A DNA stretch of 17,660 nt from Acanthamoeba sp. SK_2022b. Lineage: Eukaryota; Discosea; Longamoebia; Acanthamoebidae. The stretch spans positions 1-17,660 of the forward strand of contig JANDJZ010000869.1 of the NCBI GenBank assembly GCA_027943245.1. Reading direction: 5' to 3'. Made by a program: the position numbers and the translations under genes. Positions 10,601 to 17,210 of the stretch are shown in pieces (position 1 is the first letter of the stretch; each line of letters starts with the position of its first letter). Below the pieces are notes generated by a model that saw nothing but the letters and a program-made list of their open reading frames with translations, was not told the DNA's origin and did no database searches.

Positions 10601-12569
10601 ATCAAAGCGTTCGCAGTCGAATCGCACACCACTATGCAGGAGGTACGTTGACCTCTCCAGAATCCATAGAGTGTGCATCGTGTGATGTGCGTGTGAGATG
10701 TGTATGTGGCATGTGTTGTGCGTGTGGTGTGCGCGCGCGAGACTGTTCTCACGTGAGCATCGCAACTGTTGCGCGGCCGTGGCGTCAATAGGCGTCCAAA
10801 GATTTTGCCGCCAAGATTGGACTTCCGGCCAAGTTCACCGCTGGCTGGGCCCTATGGCAGAGCGGGCTCGACGGTACTCCCTGCATTCACGCATTGGTGG
10901 GTCATTGGTTGATGTTGATCGTATTTTATGCACGCCCGCCGATGTCGCGCAGGTTGTTACCCGCTTAAGCAGACGCAGCTGGTGTGCGACGCGTTGGCGC
11001 TGTGGGAAAAGGGGCTCTCGGCCTCAGCCGCGTCCGACGCCACGGCCCATCCGCCGCGCTTGTCGACAGAACTGACCGCGCAGATGCGCCAGGACCGACG
11101 CCGATCCACGCACTACGACACCAAGCGGCGGGTTCGCCCCCTGTCCGGTCGATTCACGCTCGCCTCGGACATGCTCGCGGCCGACGACGCACACAGCAAT
11201 AACGCCAGTAGCAGCAAGCGCTTGAGGCGAAGTACGTTTGCTCCAAAATCTGGGCGCCAACGGCTGTGTTGCTGAGTGATCTCCCGTTCTGACCGCGCGT
11301 TCCACGCAGGCGTGACGGCAGCGCTGCCGCCGGACTTGGATCGCATGTTCGGGTTCGTCTTCAAGAAGCTGACGTGGATGCACGGCGAGTTCACGGCCGA
11401 AGAGCTGCTGGCCAATAGAGAGGCGCTCAACTACCTCTGCGAACAGGCACGTGTCATCCGCGCATGCCGTGTGGGCCGCAGTGGAATGCTCACTCTGGAA
11501 TGCTACCACACAGGTGGTGGAGGATATCCTGGGCGTGCTGCCTCTAGGCGAGACAGACGCGGTGGAATACGCGTCGTTGCTGGCCACGGCTCGTAAGCCG
11601 GGCGCCTGGCGCGCTCTCACCCCGTACGCAATCTGGCCTCCCTCTCTTAGTGCCACACGACTGACACTCACACGCACACATGCACCACTGCACACGCATA
11701 CACCAGCGAGATGATAATGGACTTCATTCCCGCGTCGGTGCTGAACAAGCGCACCGGCGACCAATGGCTGGCGCTAATGAACAGCTCGCTCTACGCCCAC
11801 CAGGAGAAGTCTACGCTACAGGTAAAACCAATCCCAGGCTGGGTTGTGTCGCGACCACTCAACAACAAAAACAAAAACAAAAACAAAAACAAAAACAAAA
11901 ACAAAAACAAAAACAAAAACAAAAACAAACACTGACCGTCCCTCACAACCACGCCAAGGCGCTCGGTGGCGTGCTGGAGCGGTACTTCAAGTCCGAGTTC
12001 TTTGGAGCAGCCGTGTTCCCCATCGTGGTGCGCCACCATCTCATGCACGCCGCTGCAGTCCCCTTCCTTTTGCTCTGAGTAATCTCCTCTCTGGGCCTAT
12101 CCTTGCAGACGAAGGACTCCAAGTTGCCGGAGAAGGCGTTGCTGGTCATCAACGTCGACCGGGTGGCCATCTACCACCCGCAGACCCTGGTATGGCTTTC
12201 TTTTGGCCAGAAAAAGATGAAAGGGGGTGTTTCGTCTTGCGTGTAGTGTGACCGTTCGGATCCGGATTTTTCCTGGTCTTGTCGCCCTGCAGGAACTGTG
12301 TCAGGAGTGGGACTATGACGAGATTTCTCAATGGACGATGAGCAGCAAGGACACGTGGGCCATATTCGTAGGCGACCTGTTCAAGCCGCAATGCTTCACT
12401 TGCCATTCCCCATGGGTGCGTGGGCGTTCTTCAAGCTGCCGGCCCGAAACGTTGAGTAGTGGTTTAACGGAAAGTTTAATGCGTGTGGATGTAATAGGCG
12501 GAGGAGATCAAGGTGTTGTACCGCACCTTCGCCGAGAATGCGGCTGCAACTCCCAGCAGCCAGCAGTAA
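1648..12569 (+). CDS. MyTH4-FERM myosin heavy chain (myosin VII-like, Dictyostelium MyoI/Myo7 architecture)
   Basis: Actin-based ATPase motor. Related MyTH4-FERM myosins act in filopodia and adhesion. Exons: 1648-1869, 1942-2126, 2195-2363, 2435-2501, 2569-2667, 2755-2858, 2920-3055, 3125-3243, 3327-3503, 3572-3739, 3833-4000, 4081-4323, 4396-4553, 4647-4752, 4841-4951, 5037-5099, 5159-5250, 5331-5442, 5526-5818, 5898-6192, 6264-6342, 6421-6479, 6557-6630, 6741-6794, 6872-7172, 7246-7324, 7392-7481, 7550-7791, 7870-7946, 8035-8095, 8177-8290, 8406-8519, 8609-8728, 8819-9184, 9295-9358 (or to 9463), 9527-9675, 9748-9841, 9901-10051, 10140-10257, 10335-10444, 10546-10642, 10792-10873, 10953-11231, 11310-11446, 11514-11623, 11707-11821, 11959-12027, 12109-12189, 12293-12415, 12498-12569. 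Protein about 2,255 (or 2,290) aa. Motor 1-744: P-loop GESGAGKT 137-144, switch I NNNSSRF 186-192, switch II DIFGFE 418-423. The TEDS-rule position is Glu357, so no heavy-chain phosphorylation switch is expected there. Four IQ motifs lie at about 760-845 and a charged helix at 847-905. MyTH4 is at about 995-1218 with a charged insert at about 1138-1185, then FERM 1219-1535, SH3 1538-1594, a Lys/Ser-rich linker, a second MyTH4 at about 1672-1867 and a second FERM to the end, the latter holding a roughly 70-residue Ser/Arg-rich insert. Every junction keeps phase. The linker at 9185-9526 is the least certain part. Confidence 0.92.
6641..6652 (+). repeat. C12 homopolymer in a myosin intron
   Basis: Twelve consecutive C lie ten bases after the donor GTACGA of the intron 6631-6740, within the first MyTH4 coding region. 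The run is on the sense strand. Confidence 0.9.
8306..8316 (+). repeat. C11 homopolymer in a myosin intron
   Basis: Eleven consecutive C lie in the intron 8291-8405, fifteen bases after the donor GTGCGT. Like the run at 6641 it is on the sense strand and near the 5' splice site. Confidence 0.9.
11867..11926 (+). repeat. Hexanucleotide microsatellite (AAAAAC)x10 inside a myosin intron
   Basis: Ten uninterrupted AAAAAC units fill most of the intron 11822-11958, between exons of the second FERM domain. If the intron were retained it would read as a Lys-Asn run and then reach a stop codon. The tract lies close to the proposed acceptor CCAAG at 11958, so this intron lacks a normal pyrimidine tract before its 3' splice site. 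Confidence 0.95.
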
Positions 12570-12752
12570 TCATCGTAAATATACACCACACCCCTTCAGG
12601 GTTAACAGGAATGGATTGGGGGGGGGAGAGAAGGAGCTGCGCGCACGGGCAAAGTGTGTGCGGGGCTCGGGCGCTGGTAGGCAGAGACGCGCGGATCGCC
12701 TCGCGAGAACGACCGGCTGAACTCTCCCGGCGGTTTGCGATTGCCGCGCAGG

Positions 12753-12774
12753 ACGCCGTGCTCGAACACGGCGT
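12753..12774. promoter_or_regulatory. GC-rich inverted repeat upstream of the SDR gene
   Basis: ACGCCGTG (12753-12760) and its exact reverse complement CACGGCGT (12767-12774) flank the 6-nt spacer CTCGAA. This is a perfect 8-bp dyad about 20 bp upstream of the first CCAAT box. It could be a binding site for a dimeric transcription factor or a hairpin; which one is unknown. Confidence 0.5.
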
Positions 12775-12792
12775 TGTCGTTGAGTGAAAACC

Positions 12793-12848
12793 CCATTGGC
12801 CAAACTATCGGCGGGTCACTCCTCTTTTTTATTCGCGCCAGCCAATGG
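12793..12848. promoter_or_regulatory. Inverted pair of CCAAT boxes in the SDR promoter
   Basis: CCATTGGC (12793-12800) and GCCAATGG (12841-12848) are perfect reverse complements separated by 40 bp. Both contain the CCAAT pentamer bound by NF-Y-type factors in eukaryotes. They lie about 50-100 bp upstream of a TATA box, the usual distance. The function is inferred from sequence and position. Confidence 0.6.
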
Positions 12849-12897
12849 AAGAATTGGTGGTCAGTCAGGGCAATCGCGGACCAGCCCACTGCCCTGC

Positions 12898-12904
12898 TTA
12901 TAAG
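12898..12904 (+). promoter_or_regulatory. TATA box of the SDR gene
   Basis: TTATAAG lies 81 bp upstream of the SDR start codon. Initiation about 30 bp downstream would fall near 12930, in the CA-rich stretch tcttcacaatcactc, leaving a short 5' leader of about 55 nt. A second TATAAG at 12944-12949 is less well placed. Confidence 0.6.
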
Positions 12905-12984
12905 CGGACACTCACCAGCTTTTCATCTTCACAATCACTCAACTATAAGCGCCTACAACTCTACTACAGTAAAAAAACCTCAGT

Positions 12985-13964
12985 ATGTCTACTAGCACCA
13001 GCCACGACAGCAACATCAACGCTTCGGCCAGCGGGCTCCGCGGCAAGGTGGTCATCGTGACGGGCAGCTCTCGTGGCATCGGCGCTGCCATCGCCAAGAA
13101 ATTCGCCGCCCAAGGCGCCAAGGTTGCCGTTAACTACGCCAAGGTACTCCTAACAGCTGGATATATCTTCACAGTGCTCATTACGCTACCATCACCAGGG
13201 AGCAGATGCAGCGCGAGGCGTGGTCGAAGAGATCGTGAGTGCTGGAGGGGAGGCTCACGCCTTCCAGGCAAACGTGGCTGAGAGGAGCCAAGTGCTGGGC
13301 CTTGTTGACGCCGTTGTCAAGAAGTGGGGCGGCCTCGATGTGCTTGTCAACAACTCGGCCATTCCTGGCACACTTACTCTGCTCGAAGATGTAACTGAGG
13401 AGCATGTGGACGAGCTGTTGGCGGTGAACTACAAGGGCGTGTTGTGGGGCATTCAAGCGGCGGCCAAGGTTCTTCCTTCCGGCGGGTCCATCATCAACAT
13501 CTCCAGCGTCGCCGCTCGAGTTGCTCTTCCCGTACGTGTTCTTCCGTGTTAGCCTGAACTGAGACTGACGGGAGTGTTGGCTCGCTAGACATTTGGAGCC
13601 TATGCTGCGACCAAGACTGCGGTGGACTTGCTCTCTAAGACGGCTGCTCGAGAGCTCGGACCGAGGGGCGTTCGCGTCAATGTGATCTCCCCCGGTGCCA
13701 TCCGTACGCCACCATCATGGGCAAGTCTAAGATCTGTACGCATGAGCAGGGTCGTCTGACTTGCGCATTGATTGCTTGGGTGCAGCGACGGACATGAGCA
13801 ACGGCGTGCTCACGCCTGAGGCGAGGAAGCAGTTCGAACAGCAGACGCCGCTCGAGCATCGTCTGGGCACGCCGGATGAGGTGGCCGACGTGGCGGTCTA
13901 TCTGGCTAGCAACCAGGCCACCTGGGTCACGGGCCAGGTCATTGAGCTTGCAGGTGGCTTCTGA
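12985..13964 (+). CDS. Short-chain dehydrogenase/reductase (classical SDR, 3-oxoacyl-ACP reductase / glucose dehydrogenase-like)
   Basis: NAD(P)(H)-dependent oxidoreductase with a Rossmann fold; the substrate cannot be told from the sequence. Exons 12985-13143, 13199-13531, 13589-13703 and 13786-13964 join in phase to 261 residues, the usual size for a classical SDR. Visible motifs are the cofactor loop TGSSRGIG (26-33), NNSA (104-107, where NNAG is usual), Asn130, and the catalytic triad Ser156, Tyr169, Lys173 with the expected S-x12-Y-x3-K spacing. PGAI follows the active site, and the protein ends in VTGQVIELAGGF, typical of the FabG-like branch. There is no targeting peptide, so it is probably cytosolic. 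The upstream TATA and CCAAT elements suggest regulated transcription. A decayed partial copy of exons 3-4 follows the gene. Confidence 0.93.
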
Positions 13965-13988
13965 GCCCTTGATCAAGCTTGTGAGTGC

Positions 13989-13994
13989 AATAAA
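13989..13994 (+). terminator. Poly(A) signal AATAAA of the SDR gene
   Basis: AATAAA begins 25 bp after the SDR stop codon, a plausible cleavage and polyadenylation signal. It sits at the left border of the relic SDR copy. Confidence 0.6.
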
Positions 13995-14165
13995 CATTCT
14001 CCGCACAGCTGCCAGAGAGCTTGACCGAAGGGGATCCGCGTGAAGGTCATCACCAGGTGTCATACGTAAGCTAGATGGGCTCCGTGTGTATGGAGGAACG
14101 AGAAGCTCACAGCAGCCGTCTCATGTGTAATCTTTTCTGTGGTACAGCGACAATCTGAAGGGTAC
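13995..14165 (+). pseudogene. Decayed partial duplicate of the SDR gene (exon 3 end, intron, exon 4 start)
   Basis: Positions about 14003-14065 align with the end of SDR exon 3 (about 13640-13703) at roughly 70-75% identity. The translated traces AARE.., GIRV and PGVIR match AARELG, GVRV and PGAIR. A one-base deletion after the codon for AAREL's Leu and another in the Ser-Pro codons break the frame. The donor is preserved as CATAC|GTAAG and an acceptor TACAG ends at 14147. The implied intron is 82 bp, exactly the length of the parental intron 13704-13785. CGAC then follows as in exon 4, after which similarity fades. The upstream part, from about 13995, is only loosely alignable. Confidence 0.65.
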
Positions 14166-14189
14166 AACACCAGCTGTCATCTGGCCTGA

Positions 14190-14194
14190 CCAAT
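14190..14194 (+). promoter_or_regulatory. CCAAT box upstream of the GST gene
   Basis: GACCAATGAG places a CCAAT motif 136 bp before the GST ATG. The assignment rests only on motif and distance. Confidence 0.35.
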
Positions 14195-14325
14195 GAGAGC
14201 ACAGGCTTGTGGGCAGAAATCCGGTAAATGAAAACCACAAATCCTTCAGGAGCAACGCCACGCGCAACACTTGTTTTTTCTACACCCACTACAGAAAAGC
14301 CGCAACAACCCCTCTTGCCCCACAC

Positions 14326-15090
14326 ATGGCCACCCCAATGAGTCAAGTTGAGTTCTTTGACATCCTCAGCCAGTCCGAGTCGACTTGGTCGCCCAACACA
14401 GCCCAAACGCGTCTCGTGCTCAACTTCAAACGCATCCCGCACACCACCACATGGCTCTCCTACCCGGACATCGTCGACACGCTCAAGGGCCTCGGCGTCG
14501 AGCCCTCGTCCTCCCACCCTCGTAACTACACCTGCCCTGCCATGAGGCACGGCGATACCACTATCATGGACTCGTGGCCCATCGCGCTCTACCTCGACCG
14601 CGCCTTTGACGGACCGTCCATCTTCCCTGTGCCCGGCGCGGTTGAGCTCGCCAAGCTGGTGCACCACCAAGTATTCACGCGCGTGCTGCCGGCGGGCTTG
14701 AGGCTGGTGTTGCCCAAGATACCCGCCATCCTCGACGAGCGCGGCGCCGAGTACTTCAGGCGCACCCGCAAGGAGTGGTTCGGCAAGCCGCTCGAGGAGC
14801 TGTGCGACGATCCCGAGGGCGACTGGAAGCGCGTGGAGGAGGAGCTCGCGATTGTGTCCGACCTGCTCAGCGATCACTGGTCCCAGCCCAAGGGCGTGGT
14901 GGTGGAGCGCGCGGGGCCGTTCTTTCTCGGCGATACCCCGTCCTACGCCGACTTCATCCTGGTCTCCTTCTTCCAGTGGTTCAAGTGCGCTGACCAACGC
15001 GACTGGGAGAAGCTGATGGCCATGGGCAAGGAGGGCTGCTTCACCAAGCTGTGGCACGCCTGCGAGAAGTGGTTGCACGTTGAGCACTGA
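14326..15090 (+). CDS. Glutathione S-transferase, fungal etherase-like (GSTFuA-type) class
   Basis: Predicted cytosolic enzyme conjugating glutathione to electrophiles, or cleaving ether-type substrates. It is a single uninterrupted frame of 254 residues, normal length for a GST. The first ATG is used; a second in-frame ATG at 14338 is possible. The N-terminal thioredoxin-like domain spans about 8-95. It has WSPN (21-24) followed by TR and LNFK, then a WLSYPDI segment, the cis-proline at TCP (Pro71) and the DSWPIALYLD stretch (82-91), where Asp-Ser matches the pair that binds the gamma-glutamyl part of glutathione. The C-terminal helical domain spans about 105-250 and contains FFLGDTPSYADF. 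The WSPN...TR..LN...P...W..YPDI pattern is, as I remember it, characteristic of basidiomycete etherase-like GSTs. It is the only complete intronless gene in the window. Confidence 0.88.
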   Translation: MATPMSQVEFFDILSQSESTWSPNTAQTRLVLNFKRIPHTTTWLSYPDIVDTLKGLGVEPSSSHPRNYTCPAMRHGDTTIMDSWPIALYLDRAFDGPSIFPVPGAVELAKLVHHQVFTRVLPAGLRLVLPKIPAILDERGAEYFRRTRKEWFGKPLEELCDDPEGDWKRVEEELAIVSDLLSDHWSQPKGVVVERAGPFFLGDTPSYADFILVSFFQWFKCADQRDWEKLMAMGKEGCFTKLWHACEKWLHVEH

Positions 15091-15146
15091 TCTTTTCTTA
15101 CACCCTCACGACTGTTGTCACGAACCCAGAGTTACACAGTAGGTTG

Positions 15147-15162
15147 AAATAAATATTTATTT
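15147..15162. terminator. Palindromic bidirectional poly(A) element between convergent genes
   Basis: AAATAAATATTTATTT is a perfect 16-bp palindrome. It supplies AATAAA on the plus strand (15148-15153, 58 bp after the GST stop) and AATAAA on the minus strand (15161-15156, 44 bp after the sirtuin stop). A second minus-strand AATAAA lies at 15165-15160. Only 114 bp separate the two stop codons, so the mature 3' ends probably overlap. Confidence 0.75.
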
Positions 15163-15204
15163 ATTTACCATTATAAAATACGACGGCCACTTCCAATGTG
15201 GGTG

Positions 15205-16711
15205 CTAGAGGGAGGCGAAGAGTCGAGTCAGGGCGTCCAGGCCGCCCAGAGGAATGGATACGTGGGGAATGACGTCTGGGCACTGGGACTCAGCAGGGTT
15301 GATCCGCACCAGCAGCGATTGGCCCCTCCCGAAGACCGTGTCGAAGGTCGCTGCAATCTTCTGGCTCTGTCGTCGCACTGTCGACACCGCCGTCCCTGTC
15401 CAGACGCCACACCAGGTCAGACCGCGTTCATGAGGCTGGCCGCGTTGGGGCGAGTGAGTGAGTCTCGTCAAGCGGAGAGCCCGCGGTGGGGGCAGGTACC
15501 GGCGCCCACCTCGATGACGACCAATCGCGTGTCGTCTTTGCCCTTAAGCGAGTTTATCCATGAAAGGTAGTTGTCCTCCTGTTCTTCGTACCGAGCGGAG
15601 AGCCACGCGCGGTCGTCGAACATCAGGACTGTGTGCGTGAGACACACGCGTGTCCCGTGCACCCACCCTTAGCATGTGCGTTGCATTTGTGCAATGATCG
15701 TTTTTGGTGAGCGCGCCGGCGGAGGAGAAGTGAGGAGGCACACCGTTGGGTCTGGCGAGCCCGTGACACTTGGGGCACGAAGGCAAGACGCCATTGGCTC
15801 TGGATGATCACGATTAACAAGGCGGACAGCCGTGAATGGGCGCATTGGGATAAGCCGGGGGCTCGGTGGGGAGCTGCGCAGGCGCCTGCCTACCTGAACG
15901 TGGACAGGTCGAGGTCGAGCTTCTCGAAATCGAACGATTCCTTGGTGGGCCAAATGGCGCCCGAGCATCTTCGGTGGCACTGCAGATACTGGACCGAGCT
16001 GCGCATCGCGCATGCGGCCATGATCGACGAATGAGGTGAGAGGGGCCACCTTTTGCAGGTGAGGCGGGTATAGCGCTTACCCATGGCATTCAAGGATGCG
16101 GTCTGCCGGGAACAGTCTTGGGGGCAAACGGGGGGAGAGGGAGAGATAACACAAGATCAGTCGCTCGACCATCCCTGACTGCCGATGGCGATGTTGGGGG
16201 GGGGGGGGATGGAGTGCCTGGCAAAGTGGCCATCGACGTTGGAGGTGTAGACGAAGTAGCCGTCCCTCATGCGCTCGCCAATGTCGCGCATGATTTTGTA
16301 GCCTTGGTGCGGCACTGCTCTGGTGTATAGATCGATTCGATGGCCTGGCATGGTTGTGTCGTAGTGAGCTGGGTGGCGGACATGTCTCAGCGAGCAGGCT
16401 GTACCCCAGAAGCCCCAGGCTAGGGATTTGTTGCTACTGAACAAGGCGGGGTTACTCGCACGGCCCAGCTCCAGTCCAAGCTGCTTCATTGGCGGGTACG
16501 CTCTCCAGAACCCCTCCGGGCCCCTGTCATGTTTCGTTACATAAATACAAAATGGATATAAAAATATAAACGAAGTGACGAACCTAAAGTCGGGAAGGCC
16601 AGAGTCGACGCCCAGACCGGCACCAGAGGTAAACAAGACTGCTGTAGCGTTGCGAATGGCCTCCGCCGCCTTGTCCAGGGCCTCTGCTTCATGTTTTGGT
16701 GCGGCCAGCAT
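15205..16711 (-). CDS. Divergent Sir2-family NAD-dependent protein deacylase (sirtuin)
   Basis: Sirtuins use NAD+ to remove acyl groups from lysines. Exons on the minus strand: 16584-16711, 16405-16523, 16218-16344, 16081-16116, 15894-15998, 15744-15799, 15500-15628, 15205-15395. They join in phase to 296 residues. Motifs: GAGLGVDSGLPDFR (30-43, with Gly34 where Ser is usual), LAWGFWG then HRIDLYTRAVPHQG, TSNVDGHF (116-123, where TQNVDxLH is usual), and the proposed catalytic His136 in ECHGS. Zinc ligands are Cys144 and Cys148 (C-x3-C) with Cys180 and Cys183 (C-x2-C). The second NAD loop reads EVGAGTAVSTVRR in place of the usual GTSL motif, followed by RINPAE. These variations resemble a branch of short sirtuins known mainly from bacteria and protists (from memory). 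The junction between exons 3 and 4 needs a GC donor in the preferred model. The start at 16711 is the ATG closest to the domain; an upstream exon cannot be excluded. Confidence 0.88.
16196..16208 (-). repeat. G13 (C13 on the coding strand) homopolymer in a sirtuin intron
   Basis: Thirteen G on the plus strand lie inside the intron 16117-16217. Read along the gene this is a C13 run, 9 bases after the proposed 5' splice site. Confidence 0.9.
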
Positions 16712-17210
16712 GAATATCCTTTCTTTCCGGCTTCGCGAGGGCAGGGGCACGGGGGGGGGGGCTACCTTCACTGGACGGCGGTCGGTTCTGCTTCTCCATC
16801 TGTTTGCTTCCGACCCAACCAACAAGCGACCTTTGCAGTGCAGGTCGAGCCTGCACAGAAAAACGGGGCTTCCTGCTGGTGCAAGCAATTTACTGGCTGC
16901 TGGCCGAAGAGTTGCGCGCATGCGACTGGTGGAGTAAGCGAGACAGTGAGAGAAAACAGTTGAGAAAAGCGACTGCTTGGTGCCGTCCCGGAAGGTTCCA
17001 GGGAGCCCAAACCTTCGCTCGGTTACAGCTGCCTGCCCGTTGGTGGCTAGGTTAAAAACCTGACCAACCACACACTAGGCACTAATCCCCGGCCACGCGT
17101 CGCCCGGAGGCAACGGGCCCCGAGAGGCCCCCGCAGCTGTACGCAAGCGAAGTTATTCTTCTTTACACCGCCACCTGTACTATACTACACGCACTACCAC
17201 CAACCTCATC
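16712..17210. other. Head-to-head intergenic region between the sirtuin and the right-hand coiled-coil paralogue
   Basis: About 500 bp between two divergent start codons, expected to hold both promoters. A G11 run lies at 16751-16761 (C-rich on the sirtuin strand). No TATA or CCAAT box is convincing for either gene. A short inverted repeat GGGCC/GGCCC occurs around 17115-17132. Open frames here look like chance, and I see no RNA gene. Confidence 0.5.

Larger units (their letters stand above)
12570..12984. other. Intergenic region: myosin 3' flank and SDR promoter
   Basis: The myosin stop codon is followed by 415 bp without a convincing exon. No AATAAA is seen just after the stop. A G9 run lies at 12618-12626. 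From about 12750 the region carries promoter-like elements for the SDR gene, listed separately: a GC-rich hairpin, an inverted pair of CCAAT boxes and a TATA box. Confidence 0.6.
13965..14325. other. Intergenic region between SDR and GST genes
   Basis: The first part holds the SDR poly(A) signal and the relic SDR copy. The second part should include the GST promoter. A CCAAT box at 14190-14194 lies 136 bp upstream of the GST start codon. No TATA box is obvious. Confidence 0.5.

Noticed and set aside
11024..11764. Minus-strand open frame of 246 codons
   Set aside because: Antisense to FERM exons; it owes its length to base composition.
11867..11926. CRISPR-like or telomere-like array
   Set aside because: It is a simple uninterrupted hexamer microsatellite with no spacers, inside an intron.
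12602..12889. Small open frames on both strands between the myosin and the SDR
   Set aside because: No splice-consistent or family-like protein; the stretch overlaps clear promoter elements.
14107..15087. Minus-strand open frame of 326 codons covering the whole GST
   Set aside because: Leu/Ala/Gly/Val/His-rich composition typical of the reverse of a G/C-ending-codon gene. No domain is recognisable, while the plus-strand frame is a clear GST.
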